NCBI RefSeq assembly: GCF_015160875.1 | Contig: NZ_CP063374.1 | Coordinates: forward strand, 2,542,001-2,606,000 | Reading direction: 5' to 3' | Origin: Streptomyces chromofuscus | GTDB taxonomy: Bacteria > Actinomycetota > Actinomycetes > Streptomycetales > Streptomycetaceae | DNA length: 64,000 nt | Shown: positions 55,316 to 63,534 of the stretch, in pieces | How positions within the stretch are numbered: position 1 is the stretch's first letter | How the letters are laid out: every line of letters starts with the position of its first letter | Notes under the pieces: generated by a model | Seen by the model: the letters and a program-made list of their open reading frames with translations, nothing else | What the model was told of the DNA's origin: nothing | The model's database searches: none | Program-made: the position numbers and the translations under genes

Positions 55316-56319
55316 GCGCCGACCGCCGGGGCCGGTTCCCGCTGAGGCTGCGCAGGAAGCCGGTGGCCTGGACCCGGCAGCGGCCCACCTGGCGCGAGGC
55401 CCGACCCGCCGTGATCGCCGCCGCGCTGAAACGGGCCCAGGCGCGGCCGTCGGGCAACTGGTACGTCGTCGGCGCCACCGGCGACGTGCCCCGTGACCGG
55501 CCGCTGGCCCGGACGGTGGCGGGCCGGGAAGTGGTCGTGTGGCGCGACCGCGAGGGCCGGCTGGTCGCCGGGCCCGGCAGCTGCCCGCACCTCGGGGCGC
55601 CGCTCGCCGACAGCCCGGTGCGCTGCGGCACCCTGATCTGCCACTGGCACGGCCTGTCCCTGGACGGCCGGCCGGCGGCGGGCTGGGAGCCTTTGCCCGC
55701 GCACGACGACGGCGTCCTCGTGTGGGTCCGCCTGGACGACGTCGGCGGCGAGGCGCCGCGTGCGGCCCCCGTGGTGCCCGCCCGGCCCGCTCTTGCCGGC
55801 GCCCTGCACTCCGTGTACACGGGCATCGGCATCTGCGAGCCCGAGGACGTGGTCGCCAACCGCCTCGACCCGTGGCACGGCGCCTGGTTCCACCCGTACT
55901 CCTTCGTGGACCTCACCGTCGTCGACGCGCCGGGCGTCGCCGCCGCGGGCGACGGCGACGGTTTCGCCGTCGACGTGTCGTTCAAGGTGGCCGGGCGGCT
56001 GGTGGTGCCGGTGCGGGCCGTCTTCACGGCGCCCGAGCCGCGCACCGTGGTGATGCGCATCGAGGAGGGGGAGGGCGTCGGCTCCGTCGTCGAGACCCAT
56101 GCCACGCCGCTCGGCCCGGACGACCGGGGCAGGCCGCGCACCGCCGTGATCGAGGCGGTCGTCGCGGCCTCCGACCGCCGGGGGTTCGCCGTGGCGCGCG
56201 CCATGGCGCCCGTGCTGCGTCCGCTGGTCCGCGCCGCCGCCGGGCGTCTGTGGCGCGACGACCTGGCCTACGCCGAGCGCCGCCGGCTGCTGCGGTCCAC
56301 CGGACGTTTTCCCGGCTGA
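55312..56319 (+). CDS. Rieske [2Fe-2S] protein at the crtV position (DUF5914-like)
   Basis: 335 residues. The Rieske domain (about 60-140) has the Cys-X-His and Cys-X2-His ligands in CPHLGAPL and CHWHGLSL. The C-terminal part (about 160-335) has [13 protein letters not shown] and a hydrophobic beta core, resembling the DUF5914 domain fused to Rieske modules in actinobacterial crt clusters. It may oxidise a carotenoid, but the reaction is unknown. The N-terminus is basic and soluble. Overlap by ATGA with crtB places it in the operon. In some Streptomyces clusters the fourth gene is named crtV; I leave the symbol empty because I cannot confirm homology. Confidence 0.82.
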   Translation: MSADRRGRFPLRLRRKPVAWTRQRPTWREARPAVIAAALKRAQARPSGNWYVVGATGDVPRDRPLARTVAGREVVVWRDREGRLVAGPGSCPHLGAPLADSPVRCGTLICHWHGLSLDGRPAAGWEPLPAHDDGVLVWVRLDDVGGEAPRAAPVVPARPALAGALHSVYTGIGICEPEDVVANRLDPWHGAWFHPYSFVDLTVVDAPGVAAAGDGDGFAVDVSFKVAGRLVVPVRAVFTAPEPRTVVMRIEEGEGVGSVVETHATPLGPDDRGRPRTAVIEAVVAASDRRGFAVARAMAPVLRPLVRAAAGRLWRDDLAYAERRRLLRSTGRFPG

Positions 56320-56347
56320 CCCGGCACCACGGCCGTAGAGTTGCCGC

Positions 56348-57328
56348 ATGGCACAGGAGGTGGAGCCGGTCCCCGAGGTGGGCCTGACGACCGGCGCGCT
56401 GGCCCGCCGGCTCGGCGTCTCGCCCACGACCCTGCGCTCCTGGGACCGCCGGTACGGCATAGGCACGGCGGTGCGGACCGAGGGGCGGCACCGTCGGTGG
56501 TCGCCGGAGGACGTCGCCGTGCTGGAGGCGATGTGCCGGCTGACGTCCGCGGGGGTGCCGCCCGCCGAGGCCGCGCGGGCCGCGCGCGGCGGCGCCGACG
56601 TGTCGGGGGCCGCCAACGGCGAACCGGAGGCCGACGGCCGCTCGCGTGCCGCCGGTGCCCTGCCGCTGGGCGACGTGCGGCAGGAGTGCCGGGGCCTGGC
56701 CCGGGCCGCCGTGCGGCTGGACGCCCCGGCGGTGGACGAACTCCTGACCGCGGCCGTCGACCGGCACGGCGTCGTCGGCGCCTGGCAGGACGTCATGATG
56801 CCGGTACTGCACGCCGTGGGCCGCAAGTGGGAGACGTCGGGCGACCGTTACGTCGAAGTCGAGCACCTGCTGTCCTGGCACGTCTCGACCGCGCTGCGCC
56901 GGGCCACGCGGCGGGTCGACTCCCCCGCCGCGCCGCCGGAGCCGGCTCCCGCGCCCGCCCCCGGCCCGGTCGTCCTGGCCTGCGTGCCGGGGGAACAGCA
57001 CACGCTGGCGCTCGAAGCCCTCACCGCCGCCCTGAGCGAACGGGACGTGCCCGCGCGGATGTTCGGGGCGGCCGTACCGGCGGAGGCGCTCACCGCGGCG
57101 GTACGCCGGCTCGGCCCCACCGTCGTCGTGCTGTGGGCGCAGGCCCGGAGCACGGCGAGCGCTCCCCTCGCGGCCCACATCGCCGGCACCGGCTGGGGAG
57201 CCCGGGGCGCCCGCCGCCGTCCGCTGGTCGTCCTCGCCGGCACGGGGTGGGCCGGCTCCGCGTCGCCGGGGATGCCACGCCCCGGCGGCCTGCAGGAGGC
57301 GCTGGAGCTGGTGTCCGGGGTGTACTAG
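56348..57328 (+). CDS. litR: LitR/CarH-type MerR regulator with B12-binding domain
   Basis: 326 residues. The N-terminal MerR helix-turn-helix is LTTGALARRLGVSPTTLRSW (about 14-33), with the wing DRRYGIGTAVRTEGRHRRWS. The middle four-helix B12-binding cap (about 105-190) has Trp161 followed by Glu172-His173. The C-terminal Rossmann B12 domain begins at VVLACVPGEQHTLALEAL. Glu216-X-His218 is the ExH motif whose His binds cobalt in CarH. Adenosyl-B12 photolysis releases such repressors from DNA. It lies 28 bp after the Rieske gene. It probably controls the sigma gene and crt operons. The cap motif is Trp-X10-Glu-His, one residue longer than in CarH as I recall. Confidence 0.9.
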   Translation: MAQEVEPVPEVGLTTGALARRLGVSPTTLRSWDRRYGIGTAVRTEGRHRRWSPEDVAVLEAMCRLTSAGVPPAEAARAARGGADVSGAANGEPEADGRSRAAGALPLGDVRQECRGLARAAVRLDAPAVDELLTAAVDRHGVVGAWQDVMMPVLHAVGRKWETSGDRYVEVEHLLSWHVSTALRRATRRVDSPAAPPEPAPAPAPGPVVLACVPGEQHTLALEALTAALSERDVPARMFGAAVPAEALTAAVRRLGPTVVVLWAQARSTASAPLAAHIAGTGWGARGARRRPLVVLAGTGWAGSASPGMPRPGGLQEALELVSGVY

Positions 57329-57345
57329 CCAGGGCCGCCGCAGGG

Positions 57346-57807
57346 TCAGGACGGGTTCTCCCAGGACGCCGGCTCCGCCGCCAGTTCCCGCACCGGCTCC
57401 GGCAGCGCGTTCGCCGCGATGTCCGCGACTGTGACCCCTTCGAGGATCTTCCGTACGTTCGCCCGCAGCGCGATCCACAGCGGCAGCAGCGGCTCCGCCG
57501 AACCCTGGTAGGTCAGCCCGGTCGGGCGTTCGCCGCGCACCGAGACGATCGGGCCGTCGACGGTGCGGATGATGTCGGCGACCGTGATCCGGGACGCCTC
57601 GCGCGCCAGCCGGTAGCCGCCGCTGCCGCCGCGCCGGCTGTCGACGATCCCGCCGCGCCGCAGATCGCCGAGGATCCCCTCCAGAAACTTGTGCGGGATG
57701 TCCTGCGCGGCGGCGATGGCCTCCGCCTTCACCGGTTCGCCGCCCTGCCGTACGGCGAGTTCGAGTACCGCCCGTACCGCGTAGTCCGCCCGTGCCGAGA
57801 TCCTCAT
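57346..57807 (-). CDS. Rrf2 family transcriptional regulator without Fe-S cysteines
   Basis: 153 residues. The winged helix-turn-helix is ISARADYAVRAVLELAVRQG followed by AIAAAQDIPHKFLEGILGDL and the wing GIVDSRRGGSGGYRLARE. There is no cysteine anywhere, so it cannot ligate an Fe-S cluster as IscR and NsrR do; it may resemble CymR-type members that sense through a partner. It is convergent with litR (17 bp between stops) and divergent from the metallopeptidase trio, which it might control. Confidence 0.88.
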   Translation of the reverse strand: MRISARADYAVRAVLELAVRQGGEPVKAEAIAAAQDIPHKFLEGILGDLRRGGIVDSRRGGSGGYRLAREASRITVADIIRTVDGPIVSVRGERPTGLTYQGSAEPLLPLWIALRANVRKILEGVTVADIAANALPEPVRELAAEPASWENPS

Positions 57808-57932
57808 ACGCCCATTGTGGGCCGACCGGAAACGGGCTGTGCCCCGGCGTCGCCTCCGGGGAGCGTGTCGCGGGCGCCGGGGTCGGCCCGTCCACGGGTC
57901 TGCACGACGTCCGGCAGGACCCGGTCGTTCCT

Positions 57933-57987
57933 CGTTGAACAACGGTCGTCGGATCACCTGACGCGGACACTTTCGGCCGCGTAGTCT
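57933..57987 (+). promoter_or_regulatory. palindrome and promoter-like boxes before the metallopeptidase trio
   Basis: CGTTGAACAACG (57933-57944) is a perfect short palindrome in the divergent region between rrf2 and the trio. Downstream, CTGACG (57958-57963) and TAGTCT (57982-57987) with an 18-bp spacer resemble -35 and -10 boxes. A role for the palindrome as a regulator site is guesswork. Confidence 0.4.
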
Positions 57988-58023
57988 CGAACAGCCCGCC
58001 GTGCGGCGGTGGAAGGGGTGGCG

Positions 58024-58599
58024 ATGGACTTCTCGGCGCTGCGGCCGCGGCGGCGCGGTTCCGCCATGCGCGCGCTGGAGGCCGAGCTGGGCGCCGCCCT
58101 GCGCGCCCTCCCCGCTCCCCCGGCCGACGTGCGGGATCTGTGCCGCGCGCTGTGCCGGGCGATGAGCGCGCGGCGCGGCGGACGGCCCCTGGAACTGCGC
58201 TTCGAGCGGTTCCCCGACGAGATCGAAGTGACCGGTCTGTGGGTCGAGTTCCAGGACTTCGACCTCGTGATCGTCGAGGAACGCGCCGAGGCCGTACAGC
58301 AACTGGTCATCCTCGGACACGAGTTGTGGCACATGCACGTCGGGCACGAGCACCGGCACGGCGCCCGTCCGGCCGCCACGCACGCCCTCGCGGACGCACC
58401 GGGCTGGAAGGGCATCGCGGTGGCGGTGGCCGCCCGCAACGGCTCGCGGCGGCGCGAGGAGGCCGAGGCCGACGACTTCGGACACCGGCTCGCCGCGCTG
58501 TTCCGGCCCGTGCTCACGGGGGACCGCGGCACCGACGCCTCGCTCGACCCGGTGCAGCGGTCGATGGGCTACCGCGGACGCAGAGGAGCCGCGCAGTGA
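58024..58599 (+). CDS. ImmA/IrrE-like HExxH metallopeptidase (toxin-component-like)
   Basis: 191 residues, cytoplasmic. The zinc motif HELWH spans His99-Glu100-His103 in ILGHELWHMHVGH, followed by REEAEADDF (about 144-151), which supplies the third ligand in this family. From general knowledge such genes in Streptomyces usually follow an XRE-type regulator gene and precede a MAB_1171c-like membrane protein gene; the XRE gene is not present here. ATG 58024 has GAAGGGG 5 nt upstream and is preferred over GTG 58009. Its stop overlaps the next GTG (GTGA). The substrate is unknown. Confidence 0.82.
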   Translation: MDFSALRPRRRGSAMRALEAELGAALRALPAPPADVRDLCRALCRAMSARRGGRPLELRFERFPDEIEVTGLWVEFQDFDLVIVEERAEAVQQLVILGHELWHMHVGHEHRHGARPAATHALADAPGWKGIAVAVAARNGSRRREEAEADDFGHRLAALFRPVLTGDRGTDASLDPVQRSMGYRGRRGAAQ

Positions 58600-59828
58600 T
58601 CGGTGCCGTGCTCGCGATGGACCCTTCCGATCTGCTCAGCAGGATCTACATCTCGTTCTGGATCCCGACCGCGGTTCTGACCGCGGCCCTGCTGATCAAG
58701 CTGCCCACCATCATCCGGCTGTGGCGAGACCCGCTGCTGCGCGCAGTCGGCGGACTTCTGCTGCTCGCCTGCGCGGTCTTCGTCTTCGTCGCGCCGTCCA
58801 CCATCGCCTGGACCAACCGCGTCACAGGCGTCCCCAACATCTCGGCACCCTGGTGCTACTCGCTGCTCACCGCGTTCTGCGCGGCCTGTCTGCTTCTGAT
58901 CATCACCTGGCGCAACGGACCGGCCCGGGGCTCCGCCGAGACCCGCCGCGCCATGCGCTGGGTGATCAGTACCTACTCGGCGGTGATCGTCGCCCTCTGG
59001 GTGCTGTTCTTCCTCGCCGAGGCACCTGAGGAGCGGCTGCGGGACCTCGACACGTACTACGCCACCACCCCGTTCATGCGCGAGGAGATCCTGCTCTACC
59101 TGCTCGCCCACTCCGTGGCCGTGCTGATCACGTCCAAACTGATCTGGGAGTGGGTGCGCACCGACGGGCTGGACGCCTGGCTGCGTTGGGGGCTGAAACT
59201 CCTGGGCGTCGGCTACGGGCTCAACCTGATCTTCGACGCCTCCAAGCTCACCGCCGTCGTGGCCCGCTGGACCGGGCACGACCTCGACTGGCTCAGCACC
59301 CACCTGGCACCGCCGGTCGCCGCACTTTCCGCGATTCTGATCGCGGTCGGCTTCATCCTGCCGCACGCGGGCCAGTACCTTCACGACCGCTGGCGGGTGC
59401 GGCTCGCCCATCGCGAACTGCGGCCCCTGTACGTGCTGATGCGGGGCGTCAGCGGCTCCGGTGTCCCAGTTGTGCTGCGCGCCACCCCTGAGCTGCGGCT
59501 GATCCGCCGCGAAACGTTCATCCGCGACACTCTCCTGCCGCTGTCCCGGCATTTCGACGAGGAGCTGGGCCGGCGGTCGTACGAGGCGGCGCTCGCGCTC
59601 GGCCATTCGCCGGAGCAGGCCAAGGCGCTGGCCGCCGCCGTCGCCATCCAGGACGCCGTCGAACGCAAGCGGCGCTCGCCCGCCAGGGACGGCACCGCCA
59701 ATACCGACACCACGGATTTGCTCCGGGAGATCGGGGCCGTGTCCCGAGCCCTCCGACGTCCCGATGTCCTCGACGCGGTCCGCGCACGGGCCGCCGCATC
59801 CTCAGAGAGCGTGTCCGTACATGAGTGA
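58596..59828 (+). CDS. seven-TM MAB_1171c-like putative transporter (DUF6545-type tail)
   Basis: 410 residues. Seven membrane helices lie between about residues 12 and 265 (for example YISFWIPTAVLTAALLIKL, GGLLLLACAVFVFVAP, SAVIVALWVLFFLA and VAALSAILIAVGFILP). A cytoplasmic helical tail of about 145 residues follows. The layout matches MAB_1171c-like proteins annotated as putative transporters, with no proven activity. GTG 58596 overlaps the peptidase stop, and its own stop overlaps the next ATG by 8 bp, so all three genes are translationally coupled. Confidence 0.8.
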   Translation: MIGAVLAMDPSDLLSRIYISFWIPTAVLTAALLIKLPTIIRLWRDPLLRAVGGLLLLACAVFVFVAPSTIAWTNRVTGVPNISAPWCYSLLTAFCAACLLLIITWRNGPARGSAETRRAMRWVISTYSAVIVALWVLFFLAEAPEERLRDLDTYYATTPFMREEILLYLLAHSVAVLITSKLIWEWVRTDGLDAWLRWGLKLLGVGYGLNLIFDASKLTAVVARWTGHDLDWLSTHLAPPVAALSAILIAVGFILPHAGQYLHDRWRVRLAHRELRPLYVLMRGVSGSGVPVVLRATPELRLIRRETFIRDTLLPLSRHFDEELGRRSYEAALALGHSPEQAKALAAAVAIQDAVERKRRSPARDGTANTDTTDLLREIGAVSRALRRPDVLDAVRARAAASSESVSVHE

Positions 59829-61212
59829 ACCCACCACCGCCGTCGTCCTCGGCGGTTCCCTCGCCGGCATGCTCGCGGCCAGAGCGCTGGCGGACGTCGC
59901 CGATCGGGTCGTTGTGGTCGAGCGCGACGTCCTGCCCACCGGGCCGGCCCCGCGCAAGGGGCTGCCTCAGGCACGGCACGTGCACCAGTTGTGGTCGGGC
60001 GGTGCACGGGCGCTGGAGCAGTTGCTGCCGGGCGTCACCGGAATGCTCGTGGACGCGGGCGCGCACCGGCAGAAGGTCACGACCGACATGGTCGTGCTGT
60101 CCCCGCAGGGCTGGTTCCGACGCTGGGACGAGTCCCACTTCATGCTGCTGTGCAGTCGGGACCTGCTGGACGCGACGGTACGGGCCGAGGCGCTCGCCCA
60201 TCCTCACATCGAACTGGCCGACGGCACCGAGGCGCTGGCGCTGCTCGGCACGGACACAGCGATCACCGGGGTGCGCCTGCGCGGCTCCGACGGAGCCGAG
60301 CGGAGCCTGACTGCCGATCTGGTCGTCGACGCCACCGGCCGCGGCTCGCGGACGCCACAGCGGCTGCGGGAGTTCGGACTTCCCGAGCCCGAGAGGCGTG
60401 AGGTGGACTCCGGTCTGGCCTACGCCAGCCGGATATACCGGGCGCCCGAGGCAGCGCGGGACGGCTTCCCCGTGGTCAGCATCCAGCCGGACCCGCGGAC
60501 CGGGCAGCCGGGGCGCGGGGGTGTGCTGCTGCCGATCGAGGGCGGCCAGTGGCTTGTCACGCTGTACGGCACCCAGGGCGGCGAGCCCTCCACCGACGCC
60601 GCCGACTTCGAGCGCTACGCCCGTGAGGAACTGCGGCACCCGGTCCTGGCCGACCTCTGCGGTCAGGCGGAACCGCTTGGCGAGCCGTCCTTCACCCGGA
60701 CGACGGTCAACCGGCGGCACTACTACGAGCGAATGCGCGTGTGGCCGGAAGGGCTGGTCGTACTGGGCGACGCGCTCGCCGCCTTCAATCCGGTGTACGG
60801 GCACGGCATGTCCGTGGCAGCGCAGAGCGCGGTGGCGCTGAGAGCCGCCGTAAGACGTCGCGGGTGGGGCTCGCGAGCACTGGCCAGGCTTGCCCAGCGG
60901 GCGGTCGCCCGGCCGGTCGGCGCGGCGTGGGAACTGGCCATCGGGCAGGACGTGTTCTACCCGGGGGCCACACAGAACGGGCCGACGCTGCGGGAACGGG
61001 CGGTGGCGGCGTACGTGGACCGTCTGATGCACACCGCCACCGGCAACGGCCGCGTGGCCAAAAGGGTGACCGACGTGACGTCCCTCGAGCGGGGCGCCGA
61101 AATGCTGCTGACGCCGGGGATGCTGCTGGCGGCCATGGTCGGGCCGCTGAAACCGGCGCTGGGTCGGCCGCCCCTGACGGCCGAGGAGCGCAAGGCAGCT
61201 GGACTGTCCTAG
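59821..61212 (+). CDS. FAD-dependent monooxygenase-like oxidoreductase
   Basis: 463 residues of the group A flavoprotein/squalene-epoxidase-like class. The N-terminal FAD motif is VVLGGSLAGMLAARALAD (GxSxxG variant, about 7-24), the DATGRGSRTP region covers about 175-185, and the second FAD motif GDALAAFNPVYGHGMSVAA covers about 318-336. The PLPTGPAPRKGLPQARHVHQL region is typical of geranylgeranyl-reductase/epoxidase-like actinobacterial proteins. ATG 59821 overlaps the membrane-protein gene end. It is the last gene of the trio. Proximity to crt genes allows a lipid or carotenoid substrate, but there is no direct evidence. Confidence 0.88.
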   Translation: MSEPTTAVVLGGSLAGMLAARALADVADRVVVVERDVLPTGPAPRKGLPQARHVHQLWSGGARALEQLLPGVTGMLVDAGAHRQKVTTDMVVLSPQGWFRRWDESHFMLLCSRDLLDATVRAEALAHPHIELADGTEALALLGTDTAITGVRLRGSDGAERSLTADLVVDATGRGSRTPQRLREFGLPEPERREVDSGLAYASRIYRAPEAARDGFPVVSIQPDPRTGQPGRGGVLLPIEGGQWLVTLYGTQGGEPSTDAADFERYAREELRHPVLADLCGQAEPLGEPSFTRTTVNRRHYYERMRVWPEGLVVLGDALAAFNPVYGHGMSVAAQSAVALRAAVRRRGWGSRALARLAQRAVARPVGAAWELAIGQDVFYPGATQNGPTLRERAVAAYVDRLMHTATGNGRVAKRVTDVTSLERGAEMLLTPGMLLAAMVGPLKPALGRPPLTAEERKAAGLS

Positions 61213-61273
61213 CCGCAAGGCGGCGGGACCGTGGCATTGGCCGAAGGCGTCGGACCGGCTTCGTCGCCGATCG

Positions 61274-61568
61274 CCGTCTTCGCGGAGGCGGCGAGGGAAC
61301 GTTGTAGCGCGGCAGGTGCCGGGCGAGCGCGCCCAGGGCCGGCGCGGCCTCCTCCCGCTGCCGGCCCACGTCCATCAGCGCCAGGACCAGGAAGGCGGTC
61401 TGCCGGCCCGCTGGACTACCGCCCGCCGCCGGCGCTCGCCGGTGAGGCCGCTCTCCAATGTCGTGCGGGAGAGCGGTACGGCTTCCTCGCCCCTGCCGGT
61501 CGCGTCGTTCGCACTGGCGGCCCTCAGGGTCTGCGGAGCGCCCGTTCCCAGTCCGGTGTGGTGGTCAT
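61274..61568 (-). pseudogene. degraded ORF remnant, minus strand
   Basis: Starting at ATG 61568 the minus strand reads MTTTPDWERALR, then needs one frameshift to continue (NDATGRGEEAVPLSRTTLES) and a second to reach SPAGRQTAFLVLALMDVGRQ and APALGALARHLPRYNVPS. Codon usage in each piece looks like coding DNA. It resembles the C-terminal part of a helical regulator or repeat protein, but I cannot name it. The 419-bp space from 61213 to 61631 otherwise holds only the hairpin at 61588. Confidence 0.35.
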
Positions 61569-61587
61569 CGCCACGGCTTCACGGAGG

Positions 61588-61616
61588 GGCCCGCCCGCAC
61601 CAAGGGCGGGCGGGCC
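61588..61616. terminator. hairpin after the lactonase gene
   Basis: Perfect 11-bp arms 61588-61598 and 61606-61616 with a 7-nt loop lie 15 bp beyond the stop of the minus-strand SMP-30 gene. Confidence 0.8.
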
Positions 61617-61631
61617 GCCCGCGACCCGTCC

Positions 61632-62477
61632 CTACCCCGCGAACGCCGGTTGCGCCAGGCCCTTTCCGGCGTCCCGGACCACCAGCAGCGAGCCCGACAG
61701 CGGCGTCGGCGCCGTCAGGCCGACGCGCGCCGTGGTGATGTACAGGTCCGTCAGGCCGGCGCCGCCGAAGGCGCACGCCGTGGGGCGGGGCACCGGGAGC
61801 GGGAGGACCCGGTCCAGTGCGCCGTCCGGCGTGTAGCGGCGCACCGCGCCTCCGTCCCACAGCGCCACCCACACACAGCCGTCGGCGTCGACCGTGAGGC
61901 CGTCGGGGAAGCCGGCGCCCTCCTCGATCTCCGCCAGGGTGCGGCGGCCGGTCACGCGGCCGTCGGCGTGGTCGAAGACGTCGACGCGGCGGGTCGGGGA
62001 GTCGATGTAGTACATCAGGCGGCCGTCGGGGCTCCAGCCGATGCCGTTGCTCACCGACACGTCGTCCAGGACCACCTCCACCGAACCGTCGGGCGCGACG
62101 CGGGACAGCGTGCCGCCGCCCGGCGCCTCGTCGTAGCGCATGGTGCCCGCCCACAGCGCGCCGTCCGGCGCCACGGCGGCGTCGTTGGCGCGCCGGCCGG
62201 GGACCGGGTCGTGGTGCAGCACGCGGTAGGTGCCGTCCGGGTCCAGCAGGCCCACACCGTCCCGCAGGTTGAGGACCAGGCCGCCGTTCGCGCGGGGCTT
62301 GGCCGCGCCCACGTGCTGGTGCGTGGTGCGGGTCGTGCGCCGACCCGTGGCGGGTTCGTACGTGTGCAGCCGGGAGTTCAGGATGTCGATCCAGATCAGC
62401 CGCCCGGTCGCCGCGTCCCACGTCGGCCCCTCGCCCAGCGCCGCCTCGGCGCGCACCGCCACCTCGAGCGCCGTCAT
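61632..62477 (-). CDS. SMP-30/gluconolactonase family sugar lactonase
   Basis: 281-residue six-bladed beta-propeller that hydrolyses aldonolactones. Calcium-site residues of the family are visible: Glu in LGEGPTWD (about residue 16), Asn in RRANDAAV, Asn in VSNGIGWS and Asp in FPDGLTVDADG. No signal peptide, so cytoplasmic. It overlaps iclR by ATGA and is in the same minus-strand operon. The sugar dehydrogenase and dehydratase that would work with it are at 28-30 kb, linked by shared operator motifs. The lactone could derive from L-arabinose, D-galactose or a similar sugar. Confidence 0.9.
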   Translation of the reverse strand: MTALEVAVRAEAALGEGPTWDAATGRLIWIDILNSRLHTYEPATGRRTTRTTHQHVGAAKPRANGGLVLNLRDGVGLLDPDGTYRVLHHDPVPGRRANDAAVAPDGALWAGTMRYDEAPGGGTLSRVAPDGSVEVVLDDVSVSNGIGWSPDGRLMYYIDSPTRRVDVFDHADGRVTGRRTLAEIEEGAGFPDGLTVDADGCVWVALWDGGAVRRYTPDGALDRVLPLPVPRPTACAFGGAGLTDLYITTARVGLTAPTPLSGSLLVVRDAGKGLAQPAFAG

Positions 62478-63247
62478 GCCGCGCTCCGGTGGCCCAGCCG
62501 CTCGGACAGTTCCGCCGCGCCCTTCGCGGCGAGCTGCTCCAGCTCGGCGCGGCGCTCGTCGCTCCAGCGGATCATGGGAACGGAGATGGAGAGGGCGGCC
62601 ACCACCTGCCCGGTGCGGTCACGGACCGGCGCGGCGACGCAGGAGACGTCCGGGTTGGACTCGCGGCTCTCCACCGCGATGCCCCGCTGCCGGATGCCCG
62701 CGAGCGCCGCGCGCAGGGCCATGGGCTCGGTGATGCTGTTCGGCGTCATCGCGGCCAGCTCCGCGCCGTCGGGGATGCGGGCCGTGAGCTCGGGATCGGG
62801 CAGGGAGGCCAGCAGCATCTTGCCGACGGACGTGCAGTGGGCGGGCAGGCGGCGGCCGGCCGCGGAGACCATGCGCACCGCGTGCGTGGAGTCCACCTTG
62901 GCGATGTAGATGACGTCCGTGCCCTCCAGGATCGCGACGTGCACCGTCTCGTCGCAGGTCTCGGCGACGGACCGGGCGACCTGCTGGCCCTCGGCGGCGA
63001 GGTCCAGCTGCTCGGCGTAGCGGCTGCCGAGCTGGTAGGGGCGCACGCCGAGCCGGTAGCGGCCGGGCTGGCCGGGGACCTGGACGATGTACGACCGGGC
63101 GGCGAGCGTGGTGACCAGCTCGTGCACGGTGGTGCGCGGCAGCTGGAGCTTGCGCACGATGTCGGGGGCGGAGAGCGTGCCGTCCCCGTCGAGGAAGAGC
63201 TCCAGGATGTCGAGAGCCCGGGTCACGGCTGGTACGAGGCGTCCCAC
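62474..63247 (-). CDS. IclR family transcriptional regulator
   Basis: 257 residues. The N-terminal winged helix-turn-helix has AVTRALDILELFLDGDGTLS, then APDIVRKLQLPRTTVHELVT (about 27-46). The C-terminal effector domain has VHVAILEGTDVIYIAKVDS and LPAHCTSVGKMLLASLPD, with CVAAPVRDRTGQVVAALSIS near the end. GTG 63247 is chosen because GGGAGGGG lies about 6 nt upstream and the domain starts at once; the frame stays open further upstream through repeats. It is the first gene of the operon with the lactonase. Motif copies at 63382-63418 suggest autoregulation and control of the 28-36 kb genes. Confidence 0.92.
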   Translation of the reverse strand: MGRLVPAVTRALDILELFLDGDGTLSAPDIVRKLQLPRTTVHELVTTLAARSYIVQVPGQPGRYRLGVRPYQLGSRYAEQLDLAAEGQQVARSVAETCDETVHVAILEGTDVIYIAKVDSTHAVRMVSAAGRRLPAHCTSVGKMLLASLPDPELTARIPDGAELAAMTPNSITEPMALRAALAGIRQRGIAVESRESNPDVSCVAAPVRDRTGQVVAALSISVPMIRWSDERRAELEQLAAKGAAELSERLGHRSAA

Positions 63248-63381
63248 GACCGGCCCCTCCCTTGCGTTCTGAGACTTGCGTCTGCGGCTGACGTCGGTGA
63301 CTTGTGCCCGACGGCTTGTTTCCGGCCGTGTGCTGTGGTGGCTTGGGCGACGAGGCGTCCGGACGTCGACCCGAGCCCTCG

Positions 63382-63418
63382 TGTTCGAGATTTCAACACG
63401 CGGTCGGAATGGCGAACA
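63382..63418. promoter_or_regulatory. paired IclR-type operators upstream of iclR
   Basis: 63382-63395 read on the minus strand is TGAAATCTCGAACA, and 63405-63418 on the plus strand is CGGAATGGCGAACA. Each matches 11 of 12 fixed bases of CGAAATnnCGAACA, in opposite orientation. They lie 135-171 bp before the iclR start. The interval 63248-63640 holds no other recognisable feature. Confidence 0.6.
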
Positions 63419-63534
63419 CAGGCTACTCATGGAGGGTTTACCCGGGCAATGGCCTTGCACGTGCCGGACGAGGCTTCCTCCGGGGCCGGGGTGACCCGAG
63501 CCGCGGGGGCGCGGGGCATCCGGCGCATGCCCGC

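Noticed and set aside
58024-58599. Complete toxin-antitoxin pair
   Set aside because: The peptidase resembles a toxin component, but no antitoxin or XRE gene is adjacent.
61212-61224. GCCGC-AAG-GCGGC hairpin at the end of the FAD gene
   Set aside because: A 5-bp stem is expected by chance in this DNA.
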